Positions 43,433 through 52,294 of a DNA stretch of 64,000 nucleotides are shown piece by piece (position 1 is the stretch's first letter; the number at the start of each line of letters is the position of its first letter). The notes under the pieces are model-generated. The model ran no database searches, had not been told where the DNA came from, and saw only the letters and a list, made by a program, of their open reading frames with translations. The DNA comes from Homoserinibacter sp. GY 40078 (GTDB taxonomy: Bacteria > Actinomycetota > Actinomycetes > Actinomycetales > Microbacteriaceae). The stretch is taken from contig NZ_VRTZ01000001.1 in NCBI RefSeq assembly GCF_008017545.1, positions 702,081 through 766,080 of the forward strand. Reading direction: 5' to 3'. Made by a program: the position numbers and the translations under genes.

Positions 43433-44482
43433 GTGCATGGCGAGTTCAAGGTGCCGGGCGGCAAGCTCGTCGTGGTCGATCTGGATGTCGTCGACGGGCG
43501 CCTCGCCGAGGTGCGGCTGTCGGGTGACTTCTTCCTCGAACCCGACGACGCGCTGCCGCTGATCGATCGGGCCCTCACGGGGCTCCCCGCGGATGTCGAC
43601 GCGAAGTCCATCGCCGCTGCGGTGCAGTCCGCGCTCCCCGAGGGGGCCGTGATGCTCGGCTTCTCACCGGAGGCGGTGGCCACGGCGGTGCGCCGGTCGC
43701 TGCACCGCGCGACCACGTGGAGCGACTACGACTGGCAGCTCGTGCATCCGGGTCCGCTCTCACCGCTCACCCACCTGGCCCTCGACCAGGTGCTCGCGGA
43801 GGAGGTCGGCGCGGGCCGCCGTGCCCCCACCCTGCGCATCTGGGAGTGGAACGAGCCCGCCGTTGTGATCGGCAGCTTCCAGTCGGTGAAGAACGAAGTC
43901 GACCCCGAGGCTGCGGCCCGTTTCGGGTTCCCGGTCGTCCGGCGCATCTCGGGCGGCGGCGCGATGTTCATGGACGCCGGCGCGATCATCACCTACTCCC
44001 TCTACGCTCCTGTCGACCTCGTGCAGGGCATGAGCTTCGCCGACAGCTACGCCTACCTCGACGACTGGGTGCTCGTGGCGCTGCGTTCGCTCGGCATCGA
44101 GGCCACCTACCAGCCGCTCAACGACATCGCGAGTCCGGCCGGCAAAATCGGCGGGGCCGCGCAGAAGCGCCTCGCCGACGGCGCGGTGCTGCACCACGTG
44201 ACCATGTCGTACGACCTCGACGCCGAGAAGATGGTGCAGGTGCTCCGGATCGGGCGCGAGAAGCTCTCGGACAAGGGCACCAAGTCGGCGCAGAAGCGGG
44301 TGGATCCGCTGCGCAGCCAGACGGGTCTGCCACGCGCAGAGATCATCGACCGGATGGTCGACACCTTCCGTTCGCTGCACGGGCTGACCGACGGGGAGAT
44401 CACCCCCGAGGAGTACGCCCGCGCCGAGCAGCTGGTCGCCGAGAAGTTCGGCACCGACGAGTGGTTGTACCGGGTTCCGTGA
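43433..44482 (+). CDS. lplA: Lipoate-protein ligase family with accessory domain first
   Basis: A 349-residue biotin/lipoate ligase-type protein. Residues 1-90 (GEFKVPGGKLVVVDLDVVDGRLAEVRLSGDFFLEPDDAL) match the LplA accessory domain that is usually C-terminal; the catalytic domain (about 100-345) follows with LRIWEWNEPAVVIGSFQSV, RRISGGGAMFMDAG and the Lys loop ASPAGKIGGAAQKRL. It would load lipoyl groups on 2-oxoacid dehydrogenases. The GTG at 43433 has TAGGCT exactly 6 nt upstream. It overlaps the iron permease by 4 nt, an unexplained pairing. Confidence 0.85.
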   Translation: MHGEFKVPGGKLVVVDLDVVDGRLAEVRLSGDFFLEPDDALPLIDRALTGLPADVDAKSIAAAVQSALPEGAVMLGFSPEAVATAVRRSLHRATTWSDYDWQLVHPGPLSPLTHLALDQVLAEEVGAGRRAPTLRIWEWNEPAVVIGSFQSVKNEVDPEAAARFGFPVVRRISGGGAMFMDAGAIITYSLYAPVDLVQGMSFADSYAYLDDWVLVALRSLGIEATYQPLNDIASPAGKIGGAAQKRLADGAVLHHVTMSYDLDAEKMVQVLRIGREKLSDKGTKSAQKRVDPLRSQTGLPRAEIIDRMVDTFRSLHGLTDGEITPEEYARAEQLVAEKFGTDEWLYRVP

Positions 44483-45531
44483 GCCGCATCGCCCAGCTCG
44501 CACGGCGCCGCGCGATTCTCGGCGTCGTGCTCGCCGTCCTCCTCGTGGTGGCGGTGCTGACGTCGGCGGTCGTCGGGCAATTCGCGGTGAGCCCCGCCGA
44601 GGTGGTCGGATCGCTGCTGCGCGCGGTCGGCATCCCGACTTCCTGGGCCCCGGACGACCCCACGACCGAGGCGGCGCTCTGGGTGATCCGGTTCCCGCGG
44701 ATCGTCATGGCGCTCGCCGTGGGTACCGCGCTCGCCGTCGCGGGCGCGGTGATGCAGGCCGTGTTCGGCAACCCGCTCGCGGAGCCGGGGGTCGTGGGTG
44801 TGTCGGCGGGCGCCGCGCTCGGCGCCGCGTTCGCGATCGTCACGGGCCTGCTCGCCTACGGGGAGTGGACCATCGCGGTGCTCGCGTTCGCGGGCGGACT
44901 CGGCGCGACGCTGCTCGTCTACGGGGTCTCGCGCGCGAACGGCCGCACCGAGGTCGTGACGCTGCTGCTCACCGGTATCGCCGTGAACGCGTTCGGCGGT
45001 GCGGGCCTCGCGTTCCTGCTGTTCGTGGCCGGGTCGTCGAGCCGCGAGCAGATCGTGTTCTGGCAGCTGGGATCGCTCAGCGGCTCGCTCTGGCGCGAGG
45101 CCCTGCTCGTGCTCGTCATCGCGGTCGCCGGCACGATCGCTGCGGTGGCCCTGGCGAGGCGCTACGACATCCTCGCGCTCGGCGAGCGCAACGCCCGCCA
45201 CCTCGGGATCGACGTGGAACGGCTGCGGCTCTGGTCGATCGTGCTCGTGGCACTTCTCACGGGCGCGGCCGTCGCCTTCGTGGGGATCATCGCCTTCGTG
45301 GGCCTCGTCGTGCCGCACCTCATGCGCATGATCATCGGACCCGCCCACCGTTCGCTGCTCATCTCGAGCGCCGTCGGGGGCGCGCTGCTCATCGTCGTCG
45401 CCGACCTGCTCGCGCGCACGGTCGTCGCCGGGGCCGAGCTGCCGATCGGCCTGCTCACCTCGCTCGTCGGCGGGCCCTTCTTCTTCGCCCTGCTGTGGCG
45501 GCAGCGCCGAGCTTCGGGAGGATGGGCGTGA
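44479..45531 (+). CDS. hmuU: Iron/heme ABC transporter permease (FecCD family)
   Basis: A 350-residue protein with 9-10 helices; motifs RFPRIVMALAVGTALAVAGAVMQAVFGNPLAEPGVVGVSAGAALGA and VAFVGIIAFVGLVVPHLMRMIIGPAHR are the FecCD/BtuC core. It imports heme or siderophore-iron across the inner membrane. GTG start overlaps the lplA stop (GTGA); overlaps the ATPase downstream. No binding protein is in this operon; the lipoprotein at 30306 is the best partner. Confidence 0.9.
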   Translation: MSRIAQLARRRAILGVVLAVLLVVAVLTSAVVGQFAVSPAEVVGSLLRAVGIPTSWAPDDPTTEAALWVIRFPRIVMALAVGTALAVAGAVMQAVFGNPLAEPGVVGVSAGAALGAAFAIVTGLLAYGEWTIAVLAFAGGLGATLLVYGVSRANGRTEVVTLLLTGIAVNAFGGAGLAFLLFVAGSSSREQIVFWQLGSLSGSLWREALLVLVIAVAGTIAAVALARRYDILALGERNARHLGIDVERLRLWSIVLVALLTGAAVAFVGIIAFVGLVVPHLMRMIIGPAHRSLLISSAVGGALLIVVADLLARTVVAGAELPIGLLTSLVGGPFFFALLWRQRRASGGWA

Positions 45532-46298
45532 GCGGCATCCGGGCAGAGGGCGTCTCGATCGAGCTGGGCGGCCGACGGGTGGTCGACGACGTGCACCTCG
45601 AGGTGCCGCCGGGCGAGTTGCTCGCGCTCGTCGGACCGAACGGGGCCGGCAAGTCGACGCTCCTCACCGCCCTCTCGGGCGAGAAAGTGCCCGCCACCGG
45701 CAGCGTCCTGCTCGACGGTCGCGCCATCGGTTCGTTCGACGCTCTGGAGCTCGCCCGCACGCGCTCGGTGCTCACGCAGGACAACGCCGTGAGCTTCCCA
45801 TTCCGGGTGATCGAGGTGGTCGAGATGGGCCGGAGCCCCTGGGCACGCACCCCCGGACGCGAAGGCGACGCCGACGCGATCACGCGTGCCCTCGCCCGCA
45901 CCGACGTGGAGCATCTCGTGGAGCGCCGCTTCACCGAGCTCTCGGGCGGCGAACGTGCTCGGGTCTCGCTCGCGCGCGTCCTCGCGCAAGAGACGGCCAT
46001 CGTGCTGCTCGACGAGCCGACCGCCGCCCTCGACCTGCGTCACCAGGAGGACGTGCTGCGGATCGCGCGCGAGCTCGCCGCTGCCGGGCGCGCCGTGGTG
46101 GTCGTGCTGCACGACCTCTCGCTCGCGGGGGCCTACGCCGACCGAATCGCCCTCCTCGAGCAGGGGCGCATCCGGGCCCTCGGTGCGCCGGTCGAGGTGC
46201 TCACGCAGGAGCTCGTGGCGGAGGTCTACGGGCTCGACGTCGAGGTGCTCGTGCGCGATGGCCGTCCGCTCGTGATCCCCCGTCGGGCCACCGCGTAG
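45528..46298 (+). CDS. hmuV: Iron/heme ABC transporter ATPase (HmuV-like)
   Basis: A 256-residue ABC ATPase: Walker A GPNGAGKSTL, Q-loop LTQDNAVSFPFRVIEVVEMGRSPW, signature LSGGERARVSLARVL, Walker B IVLLDEPTAALDLRHQE and His in VVLHDLSLAGAYADRI; typical of iron-chelate/heme importers. The GTG at 45528 gives a 4-nt overlap and 6-nt spacing to GGGAGG; an ATG at 45522 is the alternative. Third gene of the iron-box operon. Confidence 0.9.
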   Translation: MSGIRAEGVSIELGGRRVVDDVHLEVPPGELLALVGPNGAGKSTLLTALSGEKVPATGSVLLDGRAIGSFDALELARTRSVLTQDNAVSFPFRVIEVVEMGRSPWARTPGREGDADAITRALARTDVEHLVERRFTELSGGERARVSLARVLAQETAIVLLDEPTAALDLRHQEDVLRIARELAAAGRAVVVVLHDLSLAGAYADRIALLEQGRIRALGAPVEVLTQELVAEVYGLDVEVLVRDGRPLVIPRRATA

Positions 46299-46308
46299 CC
46301 TGTACGCC

Positions 46309-46590
46309 ATGCCGTGGTACGTCTGGGTCGGGATCGGCGTCCTCCTGGTCGCCGGGGTCGTCGTCGCCCAGGTGCTCGGCTGGATCGAACTGCGCGGCGT
46401 CGACCGGGGCCGCGGTTCCGGCGCGGGGGCGTTGGGATTCGTCGACGAGGTGTTCCACCCCACGAAGCACGAGGCGCAGCAGGAGCTCGTGCAGCAGACG
46501 GAGCTTCCGGCACCGGCACCCGCGCCGGGTGACGGCCCGCTCGACCTCGAGGATGGTCGGGTGCGCATCGACCTCCGCCGGGAGACATGA
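46309..46590 (+). CDS. Small membrane protein with one helix
   Basis: A 93-residue protein: one N-terminal helix (WYVWVGIGVLLVAGVVVAQVLGWIEL), then a Gly-rich turn and a polar tail with GFVDEVFHPTKHEAQQELVQQTELP, a conserved-looking segment in actinobacterial hypotheticals. Unknown function. The ATG at 46309 has TAGCCT (46296-46301) 7 nt upstream. Its stop overlaps the next gene by 4 nt (ATGA). Confidence 0.75.
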   Translation: MPWYVWVGIGVLLVAGVVVAQVLGWIELRGVDRGRGSGAGALGFVDEVFHPTKHEAQQELVQQTELPAPAPAPGDGPLDLEDGRVRIDLRRET

Positions 46591-47480
46591 CCTCGGCTCG
46601 GCGCACCGCCCTCGGCCTCCTGGTATCCGGGGCGATCGGTGTCGGCGCGGCACTCGTCGGCCTGCTGCCCTGGCTCGTCACGGGTGCGCGGCGTCCGCTG
46701 CAGAACCTGTGGGGCGCCGAGACCCTGCCCGCGCTCATGCCGATCACGCTGCTCCCGTTCAGCCAGTACGCGGTGACGTCGCTGATCGCGCTGCTCGTGG
46801 TGGGAGGCGTGGTCTCGGGAATCGCGAGCCGGGCACTGCGGTCGCGGATGCCGCCCGGATCCGCCCCCGCGACCGCCGCGGGCTATCTGCTCGTGCAGCT
46901 CGTCGCGATCGTGCAGACGAGCGTGGTCGTGGGCGCGGGGCTCCAGGATCGCACCGAGTCGACCGTCTACCTCCTCGCGTGCATCGCGGTCGCAGGTTTC
47001 GGCCTCGTGGTGGGATTCGTCGCCTTCGTGCTCATCGCTCGCGCACCCGTCGCTGGGGCGGTTCCCGCGCTCGCGGCCGGAGCGCTCGCGTTCGGATCCT
47101 GGGTGTCGGCCCTCGCGATCGCTCGCGATGAATGGGTGTTGTCGTCGTCTGCACTGTGGGACGTCGTGCGGTGGGGACCCGCCGTGCTCGTGGGCGCGGC
47201 GATCGCGTGGGGTGGCATCCGCACGGCAGGCCGCGCGATCGCGGCCGCCGTGGCGATCCTGATGCTCTGGATCGTGCCCGCCGTCGCGACGGCCGTCTCG
47301 TCATCCGTCGGGTCCCGTGCGCTGCTGCACTATCCGCTCGAGATGCTCGACTACGGCGCGGGGGTCTTCCGTAGTGCCGTGCTCATGCCTCAGCTCGTGC
47401 TTCCGCCGGTGGGGGTCGCGCTCGTGGTCGCGGCCATCGGGATCGCCGTGCGCGAGCTGGTCGCGCGTCGTCCCGGCTGA
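46587..47480 (+). CDS. Multi-pass membrane protein, unknown
   Basis: A 297-residue protein with about seven hydrophobic helices (roughly 8-30, 55-80, 95-115, 130-155, 160-182, 195-230 and 265-290). I do not recognise a family and see no enzymatic motif. It is coupled to the small membrane protein and followed by a hairpin, so the two form a separate operon before kdp. Confidence 0.65.
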   Translation: MTSARRTALGLLVSGAIGVGAALVGLLPWLVTGARRPLQNLWGAETLPALMPITLLPFSQYAVTSLIALLVVGGVVSGIASRALRSRMPPGSAPATAAGYLLVQLVAIVQTSVVVGAGLQDRTESTVYLLACIAVAGFGLVVGFVAFVLIARAPVAGAVPALAAGALAFGSWVSALAIARDEWVLSSSALWDVVRWGPAVLVGAAIAWGGIRTAGRAIAAAVAILMLWIVPAVATAVSSSVGSRALLHYPLEMLDYGAGVFRSAVLMPQLVLPPVGVALVVAAIGIAVRELVARRPG

Positions 47481-47510
47481 TTCGAGCCGTCGAAGGGGCT
47501 CTCGCCGGGA
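47471..47510 (+). terminator. Nested hairpin at the end of the membrane-protein gene
   Basis: TCCCGGC (47471-47477) pairs with GCCGGGA (47504-47510), and inside GAGCC (47484-47488) pairs with GGCTC (47497-47501). It covers the last codons and lies just before the Kdp control region, so it would insulate kdp from read-through. Confidence 0.55.
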
Positions 47511-47511
47511 C

Positions 47512-47564
47512 TTCGTGAGGACTCCGTGAGCATCCGCGCGGATGCCGTATGGATTCCGTGAGGA
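47512..47564 (+). promoter_or_regulatory. Direct repeats, probable KdpE sites
   Basis: TTCGTGAGGA (47512-47521), CTCCGTGAGC (47522-47531) and TTCCGTGAGGA (47554-47564) repeat one motif at 10- and 32-bp intervals, that is on the same helix face. OmpR-family regulators such as KdpE bind direct repeats spaced this way. This is the only sizable gap before kdpF. Confidence 0.6.
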
Positions 47565-47662
47565 CCGCCATCGCGGCGCTGTCACAGGAGTTGCATCGTG
47601 GTGCGCCCGCCGGGCGTGCGGTGATCGTCCTGATCGCCGCAGCACTTCGGAACGGAACTCTC

Positions 47663-47746
47663 GTGCTCGACATCGTCTACGTCGTGGGCATCATCGCCCT
47701 CTTCGCGGTCGTCGCCCTCATCGGACGGGCGGTGGAGCGGCTGTGA
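47663..47746 (+). CDS. Tiny membrane peptide ahead of kdpF
   Basis: A 27-residue single-helix peptide ([26 protein letters not shown]) of the type found just before kdpF in many actinobacterial kdp operons. The GTG at 47663 is chosen because the residues after it carry the helix; the frame is open back to an ATG at 47549 (65 residues), but that lies in the regulatory repeats. Its stop overlaps kdpF (GTGA). Role unknown, perhaps a KdpFABC-associated peptide. Confidence 0.6.
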   Translation: MLDIVYVVGIIALFAVVALIGRAVERL

Positions 47747-47832
47747 TCGTCATCGAGCTCCTCGCCGCAGCGCTCGGGGTCGCGGCGATCATCTACCTCG
47801 TGGTGGCGCTCATCGCGCCGGAGAGGTTCTGA
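47743..47832 (+). CDS. kdpF: KdpF, small subunit of K+-ATPase
   Basis: A 29-residue single-helix peptide ([28 protein letters not shown]) ending with the typical YLxxALxxPERF. It stabilises the KdpFABC complex in the membrane. It overlaps the preceding peptide by 4 nt and kdpA by 1 nt (TGATG). Confidence 0.88.
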   Translation: MIVIELLAAALGVAAIIYLVVALIAPERF

Positions 47833-49502
47833 TGGACGCCCTCATCGCGGTGGCCGTCCTGGCAACCATCGCACTCGTGATCGGCGTGCTGCAGCGACCG
47901 CTCGGCGACTACATCGCCTGGGTCGTGACGTCGCCACGCGACCTCCGCGTCGAGCGAGGCGTGTATCGGCTGATCGGGGTCGATCCCGCCTCCGGGCAGA
48001 CCTGGCGCGCGTACCTGCGCGGGGTCCTGCTGTTCTCGGTCGCCGGTGTGCTGCTCGTCTACCTCCTCCAGCGCACCCAGCAGTGGCTGCCGTACGCCCT
48101 CGGGCTGCCAGCGGTGCCCGAGGGCCTCGCCTTCAACACGGCCGTCTCCTTCGTCACGAACACGAACTGGCAGTCGTACTCGCCCGAGGTCACCGTCGGC
48201 TACACGGTGCAGCTCGCGGGCCTCGTCGTGCAGAACTTCCTCTCGGCCGCCGTCGGCATCGCCGTCGCGGTGGCGCTCGTCCGCGGGTTCGCCGCGCGCC
48301 GGTCGGCGACGATCGGCAACTTCTGGGTCGATCTCGTGCGGATCCTCGGACGCCTGCTTCTCCCGGGGGCGCTCCTCGCTGCGCTCCTGCTGCTCCTCGG
48401 CGGTGTCGTGCAGAACTTCACGGGCTTCACGGAGGTGACAGGCGTCGCGGGCGATCCGGCGACGATCCCGGGCGGTCCGGTCGCGTCCCAGGAGGCGATC
48501 AAGCTGCTCGGCACCAACGGCGGCGGCTTCTTCAATGCGAACTCCGCCCATCCGTTCGAGAACCCGACACCGTGGACGAGCCTCGCCGAGATCATCCTGC
48601 TGCTGGCGATCCCGTTCTCGCTGCCGCGCGCGTTCGGTCGGATCGTGGGCGACACCCGTCAGGGCACCGCGATCCTCGCCGCGATGGCGACCCTCTTCCT
48701 CGTGTGCACCTCGGCGCTCGTCGCGTTCGAGCTCGCGGGCCAGGGCACGGCACCGGAACTCGCGGGCGGTGCGCTCGAGGGCAAGGAGCAGCGCTTCGGC
48801 GTGGTCCTCTCGGCGATCTTCGGCTCGTCGACGACCCTCACCTCCACGGGCGCCGTCAATGCGATGCACGATTCGTTCACCGCACTCGGGGGCATGGTCA
48901 CGATGCTCAACATGATGCTCGGCGAGCTCGCGCCCGGCGGCGTCGGCTCGGGGCTCTACGGCATGCTCGTCGTCGCGGTGATCGCCGTGTTCGTGGCCGG
49001 GCTGCTGGTGGGCCGCACCCCCGAGTACCTCGGCAAGAAGATCGGCCCGCGGGAGGTCAAGCTCGCGAGCCTGTACATCCTCGTGACGCCGGTGCTCGTG
49101 CTCGTCGGCACCGCTCTCAGCTTCGCGCTGCCGGGCGTCCGCGACGATGTCGCGTCGACCTCGGTCTGGAATCCGGGAGCCCACGGCATGTCCGAGGTGC
49201 TCTACGCCTTCACATCCGCGGCGAACAACAACGGCTCCGCCTTCGCGGGACTGACCGCGAACACCCCGTGGCTGAACACGGCTCTCGGTGTCGCGATGCT
49301 GCTCGGGCGCTTCGTGCCGATCGTGCTCGTCCTCGCGCTCGCGGGTTCGCTCGCCCGTCAGGATGTCGTGCCCGCCACCGCGGGGACGCTCCCCACCCAC
49401 CGGCCGATGTTCGTCGGGCTCCTCGTCGGCGTCGTCGTCATCGTCGCGGCTCTCACCTTCTTCCCCGTTCTCGCGCTGGGTTCCCTGGCGGAAGGGCTCT
49501 GA
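47832..49502 (+). CDS. kdpA: K+-transporting ATPase subunit A
   Basis: A 556-residue channel-like K+ subunit with four pore-loop filter regions recognisable as [40 protein letters not shown] and [13 protein letters not shown]. It selects K+ with high affinity and hands it to KdpB. Normal length. ATG overlaps the kdpF stop; kdpB follows 5 bp later. Confidence 0.97.
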   Translation: MDALIAVAVLATIALVIGVLQRPLGDYIAWVVTSPRDLRVERGVYRLIGVDPASGQTWRAYLRGVLLFSVAGVLLVYLLQRTQQWLPYALGLPAVPEGLAFNTAVSFVTNTNWQSYSPEVTVGYTVQLAGLVVQNFLSAAVGIAVAVALVRGFAARRSATIGNFWVDLVRILGRLLLPGALLAALLLLLGGVVQNFTGFTEVTGVAGDPATIPGGPVASQEAIKLLGTNGGGFFNANSAHPFENPTPWTSLAEIILLLAIPFSLPRAFGRIVGDTRQGTAILAAMATLFLVCTSALVAFELAGQGTAPELAGGALEGKEQRFGVVLSAIFGSSTTLTSTGAVNAMHDSFTALGGMVTMLNMMLGELAPGGVGSGLYGMLVVAVIAVFVAGLLVGRTPEYLGKKIGPREVKLASLYILVTPVLVLVGTALSFALPGVRDDVASTSVWNPGAHGMSEVLYAFTSAANNNGSAFAGLTANTPWLNTALGVAMLLGRFVPIVLVLALAGSLARQDVVPATAGTLPTHRPMFVGLLVGVVVIVAALTFFPVLALGSLAEGL

Positions 49503-49507
49503 TCCCC

Positions 49508-51658
49508 ATGTCCTCACTCGTCTCATCCGCTCGTCCGTCCCGCACGGGCGGTGACCGGCCGCGCACCGCGCTCGGCCTCTCACAACTGCTCGCGGCGCTC
49601 CCTGGGGCGGTTCGCAAGCTCGACCCGCGCACCCAGTGGCGCAATCCGGTCATGTTCCTGGTGTGGGTGGGTGCGGCACTGACGACCCTCATCGCGGTCG
49701 CCGAGCCGTTCTTGGGCGGCCCCGCGGACTCCGGCGGCACCGCCGTGCCGGGTCCCTTCACCGCGGTCATCGCGGGCTGGCTGTGGCTGACCGTGCTGTT
49801 CGCGAACCTCGCGGAGTCGGTGGCCGAGGGGCGCGGGAAGGCGCAGGCGGATTCGCTGCGAGCGACCCGCACGTCGACCATCGCCCACATCCTCGACGGA
49901 TACGACGCGGAGTCCGATCCGGCCGGCACGGCAGCCGGATCCCGCGATGCCGCGTCATCGGATCTCACGCTCGGCGACATCGTCGAGGTGTCGGCGGGTG
50001 AGCTCATCCCCGGCGACGGAGACATCGTGTGGGGCATCGCCTCGGTCGACGAGTCCGCCATCACCGGCGAGTCCGCCCCGGTCGTGCGGGAGTCCGGAGG
50101 TGACCGCAGTGCCGTCACGGGCGGTACGCGGGTGCTCTCCGATCGGATCGTGGTGCGCATCACCTCGAAGCCGGGCGAGACCTTCGTCGATCGGATGATC
50201 GCGCTCGTCGAGGGGGCGTCGCGGCAGAAGACGCCCAACGAGATCGCTCTCGGCATCCTGCTCGCGAGCCTGTCGATCGTGTTCGTCGTCGTCGCGCTCA
50301 CGCTCAACCCGATCGCCTCGTTCGCCGCCAGCCCGGTGAGCATCGCCGTGCTCGTCGCACTGCTGGTCTGCCTCATCCCCACGACGATCGGCGCCCTGCT
50401 CTCGGCGATCGGCATCGCGGGTATGGATCGCCTCGTGCAGCGCAACGTGCTGGCGATGTCGGGCCGCGCGGTGGAGGCGGCGGGCGACGTGACGACGCTC
50501 CTGCTCGACAAGACCGGGACGATCACCTACGGCAACCGTCGCGCGACGGCGTTCATCCCCGTGGGGCGGATCACCGAACCGCAGCTCACGGAGGCGGCGG
50601 CCGCGTCCTCGCTCGCCGACCCGACCCCCGAGGGCAGCTCGATCGTCGAGCTCGCCCGCAGCCGCGGCATCGAGCCGGACGAGGGCCAGGCGCGGGAGGT
50701 CGTCCCGTTCACCGCGCAGACCCGGATGTCGGGGGTCGACCTGCCGGACGGCACGCGCATCCGCAAGGGTGCCGGATCGGCGGTGCTCGCGTGGCTCGAC
50801 CAGGAGGGGGTCCGACTTGCGGCGGAGGTCTCCGCGGAGGTCGAGGGGCACACGGATCGGATCGCGGCGGGCGGCGGCACGCCCCTCGTGGTCGCGCGTG
50901 TCACGGCCCCGGGCTCCGGCGATGTTCTCGGCGTCGTGCAGCTGACGGATGTCGTGAAGGAGGGGCTCGTCGAGAGGTTCGCCGAGCTGCGGGCGATGGG
51001 CATCCGCACCGTGATGGTCACCGGCGACAACCCGCGCACGGCGGCCGCGATCGCGCGTGAGGCGGGAGTCGATGACGTGCTGGCGGAGGCGACCCCGGAG
51101 GACAAGCTCGCGCTCATCCGCCGCGAGCAGGAGGGCGGCAACCTCGTCGCGATGACCGGCGACGGCACCAACGACGCCCCCGCGCTCGCCCAGGCGGATG
51201 TCGGGGTCGCCATGAACTCCGGCACGTCGGCGGCCAAGGAGGCCGGCAACATGGTCGACCTCGACTCCGACCCGACGAAGCTCATCGACATCGTGCGGAT
51301 CGGCAAGCAGCTGCTCATCACGCGTGGCGCGCTCACGACCTTCTCCATCGCGAACGACATCGCGAAGTACTTCGCGATCATCCCAGCGATGTTCATGGGG
51401 GTCTATCCCGGTCTCGCGACGCTCAACGTCATGGGTCTGCATTCGCCGTCGTCGGCCGTGCTGTCCGCGGTGATCTTCAACGCGATCGTCATCGTCGTGC
51501 TCATCCCGCTCGCGCTGCGCGGCGTGCGTTACCGCGCGGGCGGAGCCTCGAGCATCCTCGGCCGCAACTTGCTCGTCTACGGACTCGGCGGCGTCGTCAC
51601 CCCCTTCATCGGGATCTGGCTCATCGACCTCGTCGTGCGCCTCATCCCCGGCTTCTGA
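49508..51658 (+). CDS. kdpB: K+-transporting P-type ATPase subunit B
   Basis: A 716-residue P-type ATPase. The phosphorylated Asp334 is in [13 protein letters not shown]; the actuator loop reads [12 protein letters not shown]; hinge [24 protein letters not shown]. It energises K+ uptake in the KdpFABC complex. An N-terminal extension of about 30 residues precedes the conserved [20 protein letters not shown] at 49508 follows the kdpA stop by 5 bp. Confidence 0.97.
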   Translation: MSSLVSSARPSRTGGDRPRTALGLSQLLAALPGAVRKLDPRTQWRNPVMFLVWVGAALTTLIAVAEPFLGGPADSGGTAVPGPFTAVIAGWLWLTVLFANLAESVAEGRGKAQADSLRATRTSTIAHILDGYDAESDPAGTAAGSRDAASSDLTLGDIVEVSAGELIPGDGDIVWGIASVDESAITGESAPVVRESGGDRSAVTGGTRVLSDRIVVRITSKPGETFVDRMIALVEGASRQKTPNEIALGILLASLSIVFVVVALTLNPIASFAASPVSIAVLVALLVCLIPTTIGALLSAIGIAGMDRLVQRNVLAMSGRAVEAAGDVTTLLLDKTGTITYGNRRATAFIPVGRITEPQLTEAAAASSLADPTPEGSSIVELARSRGIEPDEGQAREVVPFTAQTRMSGVDLPDGTRIRKGAGSAVLAWLDQEGVRLAAEVSAEVEGHTDRIAAGGGTPLVVARVTAPGSGDVLGVVQLTDVVKEGLVERFAELRAMGIRTVMVTGDNPRTAAAIAREAGVDDVLAEATPEDKLALIRREQEGGNLVAMTGDGTNDAPALAQADVGVAMNSGTSAAKEAGNMVDLDSDPTKLIDIVRIGKQLLITRGALTTFSIANDIAKYFAIIPAMFMGVYPGLATLNVMGLHSPSSAVLSAVIFNAIVIVVLIPLALRGVRYRAGGASSILGRNLLVYGLGGVVTPFIGIWLIDLVVRLIPGF

Positions 51659-51674
51659 GATCTCGGAGAGAACC

Positions 51675-52289
51675 ATGAACACCTCCATCCGCACGACGGG
51701 ACGCTCCCTCGGGACGGCCGTGCGCACGCTCCTGCTCGCGACGATCGTGCTGGGCGTCGGCTACACGCTCGTCGTCACCTCGCTCGGGCAGTTGCTGATG
51801 CCGGCCCAGGCGGCCGGGTCGCTCGTCCGCGACGAGGAGGGCGTCGTCGTCGGCTCGTCGCTCATCGGCCAGAGCTACCTCGACGCCGACGGGCAGCCGG
51901 CGCCTCAGTACTTCCAGCCGCGCCCGTCGGCCGCGGGGGAGGGCTACGACGGCGGCGCCTCGTCGGGCTCGAACCTGGGCCCTGAGAACCCGGACCTCAT
52001 CGCCGCGATCGCCGAGCGTCGTGCGCAGATCGCGGCGTTCGAGGGTGTCGACCCGGAGCTGGTTCCCGCCGACGCGCTCACCGCGTCGGCCTCGGGTCTC
52101 GATCCGCACATCAGCCCGGCGTGCGCCGAGCTCCAGGTGGCTCGGGTCGCGCGCGAGCGAGGGATCGGCGAGGACGAGGTGCGGGAGCTCGTGGCCCGCT
52201 TCACCGTCGGCCGTGACCTCGGCTACCTCGGGGAGCCGCGTGTGAACGTGCTAGAACTCAACCAGGCGCTGGACGAGCGGGAAGGCTGA
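51675..52289 (+). CDS. kdpC: K+-transporting ATPase subunit C
   Basis: A 204-residue single-helix subunit (helix at about 18-38); GSSLIGQSYLD and DPHISPACAELQVARVARERG are its signatures. It assists ATP binding and complex assembly. ATG with GGAGAGAAC upstream. Ends 5 bp before kdpD. Confidence 0.95.
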   Translation: MNTSIRTTGRSLGTAVRTLLLATIVLGVGYTLVVTSLGQLLMPAQAAGSLVRDEEGVVVGSSLIGQSYLDADGQPAPQYFQPRPSAAGEGYDGGASSGSNLGPENPDLIAAIAERRAQIAAFEGVDPELVPADALTASASGLDPHISPACAELQVARVARERGIGEDEVRELVARFTVGRDLGYLGEPRVNVLELNQALDEREG

Positions 52290-52294
52290 CTCTC

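Noticed and set aside
47549-47746. 65-codon version of the peptide before kdpF
   Set aside because: Its first 38 codons overlap the KdpE-like repeats and lack a ribosome-binding site; the 27-residue form is more typical.
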